Shown here: piece after piece, positions 1-9,110 of the stretch
Layout of the letters: the number at the start of each line of letters is the position of its first letter
How positions within the stretch are numbered: the stretch's first letter is position 1
From: DASRDU01 sp046331565
Lineage (GTDB): Bacteria > Acidobacteriota > Blastocatellia > RBC074
Reading direction: 5' to 3'
Assembly (NCBI GenBank): GCA_046331565.1
Contig: JAXLQP010000001.1
Span: 2,914,001-2,978,000 of the forward strand
Length of the DNA: 64,000 nucleotides
Program-made: the position numbers and the translations under genes
Notes under the pieces: generated by a model
Database searches by the model: none
Seen by the model: only the letters and a program-made list of their open reading frames with translations
What the model was told of the DNA's origin: nothing

Positions 1-476
1 GTGCCCAGATGTTTGTAGAGGTCAACCAGCCAGGTGGTTTTGAGTCCCGCAAACTGCAGGCAATACCACTGAATCCGGTGCGTATGCACGCCGTGATCGC
101 GGCCCACGTAATCCTTGAACGGACGGCCTTCGGCAAGCGTTTTGCCAAACCCTTCAGAAGAGAGATTGCCGGTCAGCGTGATGACTTTCATCCGCTCCTC
201 GATTTCATAGATGGCAAAGCCCTTCTCTTTTTCAAACTCGCCCAGCGTTCCGTTAAGCAGGTTGGCAAAGGGATCCTGATCATTCGCCTGTTTGCGTTGC
301 TTGAGTTTGTCTTTGAGTTTGTCGTTCAGATCCTTCAGCGCATTCGCCATGGCGGTCTGACTGGTCAGAAACAGTTGTGCCGCCACCACATCATCAAAGT
401 AAACCTGACTGATCTGAGAATCTCGCGGCAGCCGGGTCTTGTCCAGTTCGGCAATGATGTCCTGTTCTCGCGGCAT
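1..476 (-). CDS. Unrecognised protein downstream of hcp, C-terminus cut by window edge
   Basis: An open frame starts at the ATG at 474-476 and runs off the left edge, giving about 158 residues. The ATG follows a good AGGAG-type ribosome site (AAGGAGTAACTC). The visible part begins MPREQDIIAELDK, has a charged helical stretch rich in Lys, Asp and Leu (about residues 60-80) and ends with an aromatic segment including GVHTHRIQWY. I do not recognise the family. It lies 200 bases downstream of hcp on the same strand, so it is probably part of the T6SS locus and could be a structural accessory, effector or immunity protein. No signal peptide or membrane segment is visible. Reality of the gene is likely; its function is unknown. 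Confidence 0.7.
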   Translation of the reverse strand, partial: MPREQDIIAELDKTRLPRDSQISQVYFDDVVAAQLFLTSQTAMANALKDLNDKLKDKLKQRKQANDQDPFANLLNGTLGEFEKEKGFAIYEIEERMKVITLTGNLSSEGFGKTLAEGRPFKDYVGRDHGVHTHRIQWYCLQFAGLKTTWLVDLYKHLG

Positions 477-679
477 GAGTTACTCCTTTCACTGACTCTG
501 CTGAGTCAGGCGATATGCAGGTGCCGGACAGCGGGCCGAATCGGATTACTGCGCGCAGGAGAGTTCCCGGCCACTGCCGACTGTTTTCCGGCAGGCGGGA
601 GAATCAGCGTGCCACCCTGAAAGGAATTCACGCTGCTCTCCCGCTGCACTGATGAAGAGCGACAATCCACCCGGCCACC

Positions 680-1168
680 TTATGCCCCGGCCTTGCTGGC
701 CTTCAGATCCCAGGACTTCTTGCCGGCGCTCTTGACGACGCCCTTTTCGTCCTGCGTGAAGTATTCGTACTCGATTTTGGCGAAGTTGAGTGAGAACGAT
801 TCAATCGGCAGGTCGCCGCCGCCTGAACCTCCGGTCTGGAAGCTTGAAATCAGCACATCATTGAGCGTGATGGTCAGGTAAACCTGCGGCGTTTCGCCCG
901 CCTTGCGACAGGTCAGCACCGCCTTGGAAAGATGCTTGCCATTGGCGCAGGCGAGAAACAGATGCGGGCTGGCCGCACTGATTGAGGCGCTCAGGCTCAG
1001 ATCCTGCATGTTGACCTTGCCCACGCCGCCGCCCTGCCCGTGCGCGAAAGAGCCGGCATTGCTTTCGCCCCACGACCAGGACATCACTTCGATATGCTTC
1101 TCAAGCTTTTCGTCCTTGCTCTCACCATCAATACCTTCGATTTTCAGAAAAAAATCAGCTTGTGCCAT
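680..1168 (-). CDS. hcp: T6SS tube protein Hcp (TssD)
   Basis: This 162-residue protein has the size and layout of Hcp, the hexameric ring protein that stacks into the inner tube of the type VI secretion system and is expelled with the spike. Visible family features are the N-terminal FLKIEGIDGES strand-turn, the IEVMSWSWGESN segment, and the C-terminal SFSLNFAKIEYEY strand followed by a W near the end. A Gly-rich loop (HGQGGGVGKV, about residues 43-52) sits where Hcp proteins vary. The ATG at 1168 is preceded by AAAGGAGAACCACT. The gene lies 89 bases downstream of tssC in the same direction. No C-terminal effector extension is present, so this looks like a plain structural Hcp. Confidence 0.93.
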   Translation of the reverse strand: MAQADFFLKIEGIDGESKDEKLEKHIEVMSWSWGESNAGSFAHGQGGGVGKVNMQDLSLSASISAASPHLFLACANGKHLSKAVLTCRKAGETPQVYLTITLNDVLISSFQTGGSGGGDLPIESFSLNFAKIEYEYFTQDEKGVVKSAGKKSWDLKASKAGA

Positions 1169-1257
1169 AGTGGTTCTCCTTTAGGGTTGGAACAGGCCGG
1201 ACGCCGCTGGCATCAGGCCGGATTGTCAAACGCAAGTCACAATCACGGCAGAGGTGA

Positions 1258-2742
1258 TTATTTTGCGGGTTTGGGCAGTTCCGCGACGAGGCGCAGCGAA
1301 ACTGAAAGTTCATCGAGCTGGAAGTGTGGCCGCAGAAAAGCCACCGCTTTATAGACGCCCGGCTTGCCCGCCACTTCAACCACATCCACCCGCGCATCGC
1401 GCAGCGGATATTTGGCCTTTGTGTCCTGTCCGGCGGAATCGTCGGTCGTCACATAGTTGTTGATCCAGCGATTGAGAAACTTCTCGCACTCGTCACGCGA
1501 CATAAAGCTGCCGATCTTGTCGCGCATCATCGCCTTCAGGTAATGCGCAAAGCGCGCCACCGCGAAGATGTACTGCAACTGCGTCGAAAGCCGCGCATTG
1601 GCGTTGGCCGCGTCGGTGTCGTATTTGGCCGCCTTGTTGGCCGACTGCGCGCCGAAAAAGGCCGCATAGTCGGTGCCCTTGCAATGCACGAGCGGAATGA
1701 ATCCGAGATCGGAAAATTCCTTTTCGCGCCGGTCAGTGATGGCAATCTCGGTCGGACATTTCAGCGCCACTTCACCTTCATCATTCCTGAAGGTGTGCGT
1801 CGGCAGGCCCGACACCAGCCCGCCGCCTTCGACGCCGCGAATCGCCACGCACCAGTTGTGCATGGCAAAGGCTTCGGTCAGACGCGTGCCGAAGGAATAG
1901 GCCGCATTGCCCCACAGATATTTTTTGTGATCGGTGCCGTCCACGTCCTCTTCAAATCTGAAGGATTCGGTCGGCACGGTGTCCTGGCCGTAAGGCAGCC
2001 GCATCAGCGTGTGCGGCAGCGTCAGGCCGACGTAACGCGAATCTTCTGATTCGCGGAACGAGCGCCACTTGGCGTACTCGACCATATCGAAGACTTTCGC
2101 CAGGTCGCGCACTTCAGAAAGCTTCGTGAAATCATCCCAGCCGAACAGTTGCGGCGAAGCGGCGGAAATAAAGGGCGCGTGCGCCGAAGCTGCCACCTGC
2201 GAGATTTTTTCAAGCAGCAGCATGTCCTGCGGGTGATTGCTGAATTCGTAATCACCGATGAGCGCCCCGAACGGAGCGCCGCCGAAGGTGCCGAACTCTT
2301 CTTCGTAGACTTTCTTGAAGAGGGCTGACTGATCGAATTCCGGCGCTTTCTCAAGGTCTCTGAGCAGGTCTTTCTTGTTGACGTTCATGACCTTGATCTT
2401 GAGCATCGTGCCGGTTTCGCTTTCAAAGACCAGGTGATGCAGCCCGCGCCACGAGCCTTCGAGTTTCTGAAACGCTTCGTGGTGCATCACCTCGTTGAGC
2501 TGCGCCGAAATGAGCTTGTCAATCTGCGCAATGCGGGCGTTGATGGTTGTTTCGAGGTTGCGATCCAGCACAAGCTGGCCCTGCATTGTTTCCCGGATGA
2601 AATCAGCGATGAGATCCTTGTTGCGTTTGAGTTGCGCTTCATCGCGTGAGCGCATGCCTGCGGTCAGGATTTCATCAAGCAACCCGGCTTCCTGCTCGCT
2701 CGTTGTGACCTGAATGGTTTTTGCTTCCTGCGACTCGTTCAT
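1258..2742 (-). CDS. tssC: T6SS contractile sheath large subunit TssC (VipB)
   Basis: The 494-residue protein matches the usual length of TssC/VipB, which with TssB forms the contractile sheath around the Hcp tube. Recognisable segments are the N-terminal helical region with DKLISAQLNEVMHH, the LEGSWRGLHHLV motif (about residues 95-106), FGALIGDYEFS, and the C-terminal ARFAHYLKAMMRDKIGSFMSR block typical of the family. The start ATG at 2742 lies 3 bases after the tssB stop, so the two are translated together as usual for sheath subunits. Its C-terminus resembles gpFI/VipB folds and shows no truncation. Confidence 0.95.
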   Translation of the reverse strand: MNESQEAKTIQVTTSEQEAGLLDEILTAGMRSRDEAQLKRNKDLIADFIRETMQGQLVLDRNLETTINARIAQIDKLISAQLNEVMHHEAFQKLEGSWRGLHHLVFESETGTMLKIKVMNVNKKDLLRDLEKAPEFDQSALFKKVYEEEFGTFGGAPFGALIGDYEFSNHPQDMLLLEKISQVAASAHAPFISAASPQLFGWDDFTKLSEVRDLAKVFDMVEYAKWRSFRESEDSRYVGLTLPHTLMRLPYGQDTVPTESFRFEEDVDGTDHKKYLWGNAAYSFGTRLTEAFAMHNWCVAIRGVEGGGLVSGLPTHTFRNDEGEVALKCPTEIAITDRREKEFSDLGFIPLVHCKGTDYAAFFGAQSANKAAKYDTDAANANARLSTQLQYIFAVARFAHYLKAMMRDKIGSFMSRDECEKFLNRWINNYVTTDDSAGQDTKAKYPLRDARVDVVEVAGKPGVYKAVAFLRPHFQLDELSVSLRLVAELPKPAK

Positions 2743-2745
2743 GGC

Positions 2746-3270
2746 TTACTCCTTTCCCTCGCCTGACGGTTCAAGGCCCAGCGCTTCGCCGAGTTGTTTC
2801 TGTGAATCGGTGTTCTTCAACACATCCTGCAACAGGTCACCGAGTTTGTCGTTGCCATCCGTTTTGGCGAGCAGGTCAGACAGGTTCTGCCGCAATTCAA
2901 CCAGCTTGCGCAGCGGTTCGACCTGCTGCACCACCTGGTCAGGCTCGAAGTCGGCGAGGTTGTTGAATTTCAGTTCGACGCCAAGCTGCCCGCTCTCATC
3001 ACTGAGTTTGTTTTCAACCTTGTAAGTCAGACGCGGTTTCATTCCGGCCAGCACGTCATCGAAATTGTCGCGGTCAATGTCCACAAACTTGCGGTCGCGC
3101 AGGCGCGGCAGAGCTTCGGCAGGCATGCCGGAAAAATCTCCGAGCACGCCGACGACGAAGGGCAGTTCCTTCATTTCGATGGCACCGCCGACTTCGACAT
3201 CGTAAGTGATGTGAACGCGCGGCGGGCGCACCCGGCTGATTTTCTGCTGAATGCTTTCTTTCCTCGGCAT
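2746..3270 (-). CDS. tssB: T6SS sheath small subunit TssB (VipA)
   Basis: TssB pairs with TssC to build the sheath. The family signature RPPRVHITYDVEVGG and the following LPFVVGVLGDFSG lie near the N-terminus, and KLSDESGQLGVELKFNNLADFEPDQV is followed by a C-terminal helical region. The frame is open upstream to 3354, but the ATG at 3270 is chosen because it has an AAGGAGAC ribosome site and gives the usual start M-P-R-K-E-S-I-Q-Q-K; this yields 174 residues. It sits between tssA (111 bases upstream) and tssC (3 bases downstream). Confidence 0.93.
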   Translation of the reverse strand: MPRKESIQQKISRVRPPRVHITYDVEVGGAIEMKELPFVVGVLGDFSGMPAEALPRLRDRKFVDIDRDNFDDVLAGMKPRLTYKVENKLSDESGQLGVELKFNNLADFEPDQVVQQVEPLRKLVELRQNLSDLLAKTDGNDKLGDLLQDVLKNTDSQKQLGEALGLEPSGEGKE

Positions 3271-3381
3271 AAGGCTGTCTCCTTCAAAGATGCAGAGCAG
3301 GCTTCCGGCCTGCTCCTGAATGGGGCGCTCGCCCCGTGACGAAACTACGAGCAAAGCGGAAAATTTGCTCTCGATTTATTT

Positions 3382-4530
3382 TCACTCCGACTCAGATCTG
3401 ATCCCCAGCATTTCACGTAACTGTTCCAGCACTGAGCTGTCCTTGATGACTTCGCCGAGCCAGTTTTCAAGCGGCATCTCGCCCCATCTGACGGCGCGCT
3501 GCACCAGATAGGACACGGGGCTGTGCGGTTCGGCCTGGCGAAAGTAGTCGGCCACTTCCGAGAGTCGCTGCAACGCTTCCTGGCGACTGCGCACCGGCCC
3601 GCTCAGGCTGCGCGCGAGCGCGGGCGCAGCCGCGCCGTCAGCCCCGTCCTCCGGCAGCGCGTCTTCAGCCGCGACCGCCTGTTCATCTTCCGGCCAGGGT
3701 TCAGCCAGGCGTTTGTCCTTGACCATTCGTTCGAGCATCGTGTGCAGATTGTCGAGCGCCTTGTCGAGCGACCTGAGGCCTGGCGCTTCGCGCCCGAAAT
3801 ATTCATCAACGATCTGATCGAATGATTTCAGCGCGGTGCGGCATTCAACGGCCAGTTCCAGCCGCTCTTCATAAAAAGCGCGCGGCGTCGTCCGGTAAAC
3901 CCTGCGCCAGTCCTCGCTCGTAATCTTTCTTTCAGCGGCGGCGCGTGCCCTGAGTTCACTGACGCGCGTCTGTTCGTCATAAGGCAGCGAATCAGGGTTT
4001 TCGGGCACATCAAACTGCCGACTCTCTTCCCACTGCGCGTAGCTGTAATTGACGCCTGCCGTTCCCCTGGTCACCGGAATCTCAGTCAGGGCGACCGCCA
4101 GGCGGCCTTCCAGATCAGCAATGACATTGGCGCGGGCATTGAGCGGGCCTTCGTCATCTTCCGGGTCAATGGCCGGAAAAAGCTGAACCCAGAAACCGGC
4201 GAGCAGGCCGCCGAGCAGTTGCAATCCGTCACGCAATCCGGCCAGGCGGTCAAGGCGGTCATTTTTGACCAGCGCCTCAGTCAGCCAGGCGGCGATTTGC
4301 AGGTCTTTGGTCCTGGTGGTCAGCGCCTCGGTCGCCAGTTGAATGACCTTTGGCCAGTCGGCCACCTTCAATTCGCGCTGCCATTCACCCTGAGCCAGCA
4401 CGTCATCAGCGCGGCGCGCCGTCTTGATGCGGTCATAGGTGCCCTCGTAAAGCAGGCTCTCGCCGGCGGGGTTTTCGCCTGGAATCGGGACAAGCAGTTT
4501 TTCAACGTCCGCCACAGCGGGCACGGGCAT
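3382..4530 (-). CDS. tssA: T6SS assembly protein TssA (ImpA N-terminal domain)
   Basis: The protein carries an ImpA-type N-terminal domain (roughly residues 10-160): IPGENPAGESLLYEGTYD, a W-P-K-V repeat, then ALVKNDRLDRLAGLRDGL and FWVQLFPAIDPEDDEG. TssA organises the baseplate and primes or caps the growing tail. The rest is helical and includes an Ala/Asp-rich spacer (about residues 280-305) before a C-terminal helical region ending in a conserved-looking LENWLGEVIKD segment. The frame extends to 4572, but that would overlap tagJ; the ATG at 4530 has a GAGGAGGAGAG ribosome site and gives 382 residues. Confidence 0.88.
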   Translation of the reverse strand: MPVPAVADVEKLLVPIPGENPAGESLLYEGTYDRIKTARRADDVLAQGEWQRELKVADWPKVIQLATEALTTRTKDLQIAAWLTEALVKNDRLDRLAGLRDGLQLLGGLLAGFWVQLFPAIDPEDDEGPLNARANVIADLEGRLAVALTEIPVTRGTAGVNYSYAQWEESRQFDVPENPDSLPYDEQTRVSELRARAAAERKITSEDWRRVYRTTPRAFYEERLELAVECRTALKSFDQIVDEYFGREAPGLRSLDKALDNLHTMLERMVKDKRLAEPWPEDEQAVAAEDALPEDGADGAAAPALARSLSGPVRSRQEALQRLSEVADYFRQAEPHSPVSYLVQRAVRWGEMPLENWLGEVIKDSSVLEQLREMLGIRSESE

Positions 4531-4546
4531 AGCTGATCTCTCCTCC

Positions 4547-5344
4547 TCACGCCTCAGCCGGAGCGAACTCAACCACTTTCACTTCCGGCAGTGATTTCTC
4601 TTCATCGTCAACCAGAAAGAGCCGCAATCCGACGGCGGTGTACAAATCGTCGCCAAGCTGCCGGTAATCGGTCATGCGGCCCAGCCTGACCTGATCGTTC
4701 GGATGCCGACTCGAATCGGCATAGAGCGCCGGGATGAACACTTCGCCGCTGATGGCTTCGGTTTCGATGCGCGCCATTGTCCAGAGCAGGTCGCGCAACT
4801 GTTTCGGCTCACGAACTTCAATCCGCCTGATCTGCTCAAATGGCACCCAGGTGTAATTGTCCTGCACGATCACTTCGAGGACCGGCCCGGTCAGATCGTT
4901 AACATCCCTGAAATCGCTGAAAGTCTGACCGTCCAGCGTTCCGGCGAGCGCGGGGCGTTCTTCTTCAGCGCGATCAAGCAGGGCGCGGGCTTCTGACGTG
5001 TGGCCTTCGCGCAAACGGTTGACTGCGTCCAGGTGCAGTTTGACGTAAGCGGCAGGTTCGGTCAGAAAGTGTGGTTTGAGGCCGTCGCTGAACAGCCGCT
5101 GCCGCGCCTGCTCGGCTTTGATGTTGTTGTGATAGGCCTGCACGCCGATGGCTGATTTGACATCCTGGTGCGCGATGACTTCAAGCTGCTTTTCAGCCCG
5201 CGACCACTCACCGGCGAAACAGAGCAGTTCAAACAAGGTCGTGCGCGCACTCATCTCGGTCGGGCGCGCTTTGACGGCGCTCGTCGCGGCAGTGATCGCG
5301 TCGGCGAGGCGTCCCTGATTGAGCAGTTCCCTGATCTCTGTCAT
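4547..5344 (-). CDS. tagJ: T6SS accessory protein TagJ (ImpE/SciE family)
   Basis: This 265-residue protein fits the ImpE/SciE family (TagJ, HsiE1). It has an N-terminal TPR-like helical half (GRLADAITAATSAVKARP and FELLCFAGEWSRAEKQL) and a C-terminal half with DLTGPVLEVIVQDNYTWVPFEQI, the best family marker. In Pseudomonas, TagJ binds the sheath protein TssB and influences ClpV-driven recycling; that role is assumed here. It lies between tssM and tssA, 16 bases upstream of the tssA start, consistent with one operon. Confidence 0.88.
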   Translation of the reverse strand: MTEIRELLNQGRLADAITAATSAVKARPTEMSARTTLFELLCFAGEWSRAEKQLEVIAHQDVKSAIGVQAYHNNIKAEQARQRLFSDGLKPHFLTEPAAYVKLHLDAVNRLREGHTSEARALLDRAEEERPALAGTLDGQTFSDFRDVNDLTGPVLEVIVQDNYTWVPFEQIRRIEVREPKQLRDLLWTMARIETEAISGEVFIPALYADSSRHPNDQVRLGRMTDYRQLGDDLYTAVGLRLFLVDDEEKSLPEVKVVEFAPAEA

Positions 5345-5428
5345 GCGGCTCCTTCACGGTTACGTCACGCGCTTCAGCGCCTGACATGGTGATGTGTCTG
5401 AAACCGTCAAAACGTGTTGCTGAAAACT

Positions 5429-8400
5429 TCATTTCAGATTCGGCGGCACATGAATCTGAGTAAACAGGCTGCGCTCGAACGGATGGGTGGTGCTGGCCGG
5501 AGCGAAATTCGCCCTGACCAGCACGCCCCCGACAGTCCACGAAAGCTGATACTGATTGCCCACCTTGCGCGGGTTGCCCTGCTCGAACATTTTGAAGATG
5601 CCCCAGGAACCGCCTGGAAATTCTCTGGTGGCATTGGCTCCGTCCGGCCTTGCCACTGTAATGCTCGCTCCGGCGGCGCCCTGGCGCGACGGCCACGAAC
5701 CGTGCGCGGTTTTGCTGTTCACGCTGTCAACCTGCGCCCCCGAAGCCTGAATTGTGATCGGCGGCCCGTTGGCATCGTTGAGAATCGTCAGGTCATATTC
5801 AACTCTGAGTTCAGCACTGCGATTCGGGAACAGGGCTTCACGCAGTTTTTCGACCCGGTTGAGGTAATCAATCACCGCGAGCGAAACATTCTGATCATCC
5901 GGTTTGCGCCGACGCCATTCACCCTGCGAATTGTCTATGAACGAGGCCAGCCGCTTGGTCGTGAAATCAGCCAGTCGGCCATTGACGGGATTGAGCAGTT
6001 CCGTCAGATCGTTGACCGGGGCGAAGCGACTGTCAGAAGCGGCAAACGGATAAAACGTTTCGAGCGTCTGCAGGCGCGTGGCCAGGCTCTTCCACGCCGT
6101 CACATTGTCACCGCTGACAAGGTAATCAATCAGTTCACGCACGCGGGCCAGCGGTTGTTTCAAAACATCTGCGGCATCTTTGGTCGGTTCGGTTTTGAAG
6201 GCCTCGACAAGCTGCTCAACTTTCTGTTCAGCGGTTTTCAGTCCAGCCGGGTCGCTGCCCGCGTCAGCCGCGGCGGCGGCTTTGTTCTGCAATTCGATGC
6301 GCCCCAGTTTCTGTTGCAGCGTGCGCAATTCTTCCAGGTATTTTGCTGCCGGAGCCTTGTCGCCGCCTTCGACGAATTTGGCGAGCGGCGCAAAGTCACG
6401 ATCAACTTCGGCCAGCCGCGTTTTATCTATGCCCCCGCTGGCAGAAGCGAAAATCCGGCTGAAAAAACCGCGTGAGACGGGATTGGCCAGCCGGGTTTGT
6501 TCAACCACCGCATTCATCACCTGGATCAGCGGCGAATCGCTCGCCGAAAGTTCACGCAGCGCCTGTTCGGCGTTTTTCTGATCCTTGCAGGGCGGCACCA
6601 TCAGACCACGCAGGAATTTCTGCCACTGCGCCTTGTAATCGCGCAGGTACAGATCCTGAACTTTGCTGACCTTGAAATCCTGCCCCTTCTGACTGTCCTC
6701 GGCGTTCAGGCCCACGACCCAGTCCTCTTCCCTGACTTCTCTGGTGGCTGAGTTGATGGCCGGGCGAATGTAATCGTAATAACCATCCAGCGTGTAACTG
6801 CCAGGCACAACATACGAACCTTTGAGCGCGTCATTCTGCTGGCCGAGAATGGTTTCAAGCGTGACGGCCCTGGCGGCCTGATTGCTGCGCCCGACAATGA
6901 TTTTGTAAAAGCGATTTTCGAGCGGATAGGAATTCTTGAGCCGGGTGCGTGTCCTTTCAACCAGGGCGTCATCAGCTTTCCAGTGCGGCGCATCGGCGCT
7001 GGTGGCCTGGCTGGCGTAATATTTCAGCAGTTCGCGCCAGTTCCCTTCAGTGTCAGCCGCCGGAGCATTTTTGCTCCAGTACTCAGCCAGCGTGTTTTCC
7101 AGTGTCGGCTGGTCAGCGCGCTCCGGCCTGGCAAACATCAGATAAGCTTTCAGCAGATCGTAATAGCGCCCGTAATAATCATCCACGTCCTTTTCTTCCG
7201 GCTTGTCCTGGCGGTCAGTAAAGGCGCGCAGGTCTTTTTCCATCGCCTCGACTGCCGGAACGAAGAAACGCTGGCTGACGGCATCGAAATAAATGGCCCG
7301 CAGCGGCGCGCTGATCGCCGGGCCGGACCAGAGTCCGAAGCGATAGAACAGATCGGGCGCGGTTTCGTTTCTTTGCAGAAAGTCGCGCAGGTTATTGAGC
7401 GCGATGACTTCCTCAATCGTGGCCGGTTCATTCTTCTTCATCACCTTCACGGCGCGTGTGGCTTCGGTGCCCAGTTTCTCGCCTTCTTCAATCAGCGCGC
7501 GATTGCGAAAGTACGACACCAGCATCCCGGTCAGAAAAATGATCAGCGTCGCGGCGGCCAGGCCGAGCAGAATCCGGCGCAGCAGTTTCGGGTATTGCGA
7601 CGGCGGCTGAAAGGCGGCGGCCAGTTGGCGATCACGATGCAGCACGTCCTTGAAAAGAACTTCAGTAAACCAGCCCTTGCCCGTCGGCTTTAATTCACTG
7701 GTCGCGCCGGGAGCGCCCGCAGGCAATGCGCTGCCAGCCACCGCCGGCAAACTGCTCGTCAGATAAAAGCCGCGAAACAGCAGGTTGTCACTGAACGGAT
7801 TCGGCCTGAAGAGCGCCGAAGTGAACAGGCTCAGGTTGCGCCGCACGCCGCCAAAGCGAAACGGAAAATTGAAAATGCGCAACTGTTCGGAATACATCGC
7901 CCGCAACTGCTCAGGCGAAAGCAGGCGTGTCACCGATTTGCCGGTGGCGATTTCAGGGCGGCTCATTCTGAACAGACGCTGGCGCGACAACCGCCCGTAG
8001 AGTTCGTCACAGTACCCGTCAAAAAGCGCGTGCGCCTGTGGCGCCTTGTCGAGTCTGATGGTCGCGCCCCAGACCTGGCTGCGTTCGCCCGGACTGAGCG
8101 TGCGAAAGAAATCAGTGAAACCTTCCAGCCCGTCAGTGTGCGTAAAGACGACGTAAACCGGGAAGCGCAGTTGCGCGATGGCTCGCGCTTCATCAATGCG
8201 GTCGCGGATCACCTTGGCCTGTTTTTCAATTTCGCGTTCATCGGCCCGGCTCAGGGCCGCGGCGCTGACCACGACCAGCATTCCGTCAAAGGGCCGGTCG
8301 GGGCGGGCCTGCCGGAGCGTTTCGATCAGACCGAGCCATTCATCACGATCCGCCTGGCCTTCGGACATATAGCGGCCTGCGGTGTCGAGCAGCACGGCGT

Positions 8401-8935
8401 CATTCGTCACGCGCCAGTCACAGTTTCTGGTCGGGCGCACTTCCATCTGATCGGCCCGCATCTGACTTGGCAGCGCGTTGTAATCAAGTCCGGCAGTCAG
8501 CAGCAGCGAGGTCTTGCCGCTTTGCGGCGGCCCGACCACGAGCAGCCATGGCAGCCCGTACAGCGCATCGCCCTGCGGCGTCTGCCCGCGCCAGTTCGCG
8601 CGCAGCCATTGCGCCGCTTCGGCGGCGGCGGTTTCAAGCGCCGGATAGCTGCGCGAGGCGCTGACGGCTGACTGAGTGGCGGGCTTGGCGGCTTTTGCCT
8701 GGGCCTGGGCGGCGGGCTGAGCCGCGCCGTTGCGCCGCTGCAGCATCCAGTTAATCAGCACGGCCATCGGCCAGGTCGCCAGCAGCAGCGCGCTCAGCAC
8801 AATCAGCGTGGCTGGACTCAGCGCCAGCAGCGGGCCGAGCAGGAACCAGATCAGCCCCAGGCCGATGCCGTAAGAGGCCACCAGCGCAGCCGTAGTGATG
8901 ACCGACTTCAACTGTTCATTGATAGGCATGGTCAA
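5429..8935 (-). CDS. tssM: T6SS membrane complex protein TssM (IcmF)
   Basis: At 1168 residues this is a full-length TssM/IcmF, the inner-membrane protein that forms the T6SS envelope channel with TssL and TssJ. Two membrane segments lie near residues 14-36 and 42-64, and a third near 450-475. A cytoplasmic NTPase-like domain follows the second, with a Walker A motif GPPQSGKT (residues 135-142) and a Walker B-like VLLDTAGRYM; not all TssM proteins keep a functional P-loop, so this one may bind nucleotide. The large periplasmic part ends with a beta-rich C-terminal domain (PFERSLFTQIHVPPNLK at the end). An ATG two codons downstream of the chosen one is an alternative start. No TssJ lipoprotein gene is seen nearby. 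Confidence 0.94.
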   Translation of the reverse strand: MTMPINEQLKSVITTAALVASYGIGLGLIWFLLGPLLALSPATLIVLSALLLATWPMAVLINWMLQRRNGAAQPAAQAQAKAAKPATQSAVSASRSYPALETAAAEAAQWLRANWRGQTPQGDALYGLPWLLVVGPPQSGKTSLLLTAGLDYNALPSQMRADQMEVRPTRNCDWRVTNDAVLLDTAGRYMSEGQADRDEWLGLIETLRQARPDRPFDGMLVVVSAAALSRADEREIEKQAKVIRDRIDEARAIAQLRFPVYVVFTHTDGLEGFTDFFRTLSPGERSQVWGATIRLDKAPQAHALFDGYCDELYGRLSRQRLFRMSRPEIATGKSVTRLLSPEQLRAMYSEQLRIFNFPFRFGGVRRNLSLFTSALFRPNPFSDNLLFRGFYLTSSLPAVAGSALPAGAPGATSELKPTGKGWFTEVLFKDVLHRDRQLAAAFQPPSQYPKLLRRILLGLAAATLIIFLTGMLVSYFRNRALIEEGEKLGTEATRAVKVMKKNEPATIEEVIALNNLRDFLQRNETAPDLFYRFGLWSGPAISAPLRAIYFDAVSQRFFVPAVEAMEKDLRAFTDRQDKPEEKDVDDYYGRYYDLLKAYLMFARPERADQPTLENTLAEYWSKNAPAADTEGNWRELLKYYASQATSADAPHWKADDALVERTRTRLKNSYPLENRFYKIIVGRSNQAARAVTLETILGQQNDALKGSYVVPGSYTLDGYYDYIRPAINSATREVREEDWVVGLNAEDSQKGQDFKVSKVQDLYLRDYKAQWQKFLRGLMVPPCKDQKNAEQALRELSASDSPLIQVMNAVVEQTRLANPVSRGFFSRIFASASGGIDKTRLAEVDRDFAPLAKFVEGGDKAPAAKYLEELRTLQQKLGRIELQNKAAAAADAGSDPAGLKTAEQKVEQLVEAFKTEPTKDAADVLKQPLARVRELIDYLVSGDNVTAWKSLATRLQTLETFYPFAASDSRFAPVNDLTELLNPVNGRLADFTTKRLASFIDNSQGEWRRRKPDDQNVSLAVIDYLNRVEKLREALFPNRSAELRVEYDLTILNDANGPPITIQASGAQVDSVNSKTAHGSWPSRQGAAGASITVARPDGANATREFPGGSWGIFKMFEQGNPRKVGNQYQLSWTVGGVLVRANFAPASTTHPFERSLFTQIHVPPNLK

Positions 8936-9110
8936 TGTCTCAGGCTGTCTGCGAGAGCCGACAGCAGCGAAACAGGTCAGGCAGACACGCCTGGATAAAA
9001 TGAAGAGCGTGATTCAGGAGTGGGGCACCGGCGGAGTTCAGCAGCATTACCGGGGTTCTGAACTCTGCGCAGGCTGATGCAATTGTCAGCCTGTCGTGTT
9101 GGCGCTTCGT

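Noticed and set aside
9..620. Plus-strand open frame at the left edge
   Set aside because: It overlaps the minus-strand gene at 1-476, which has a ribosome site and follows hcp in direction; the plus frame lacks both.
5414..6475. Long plus-strand open frame of 353 codons inside tssM
   Set aside because: It is antisense to a full-length, motif-bearing TssM and has no recognisable protein content; high GC favours such spurious frames.
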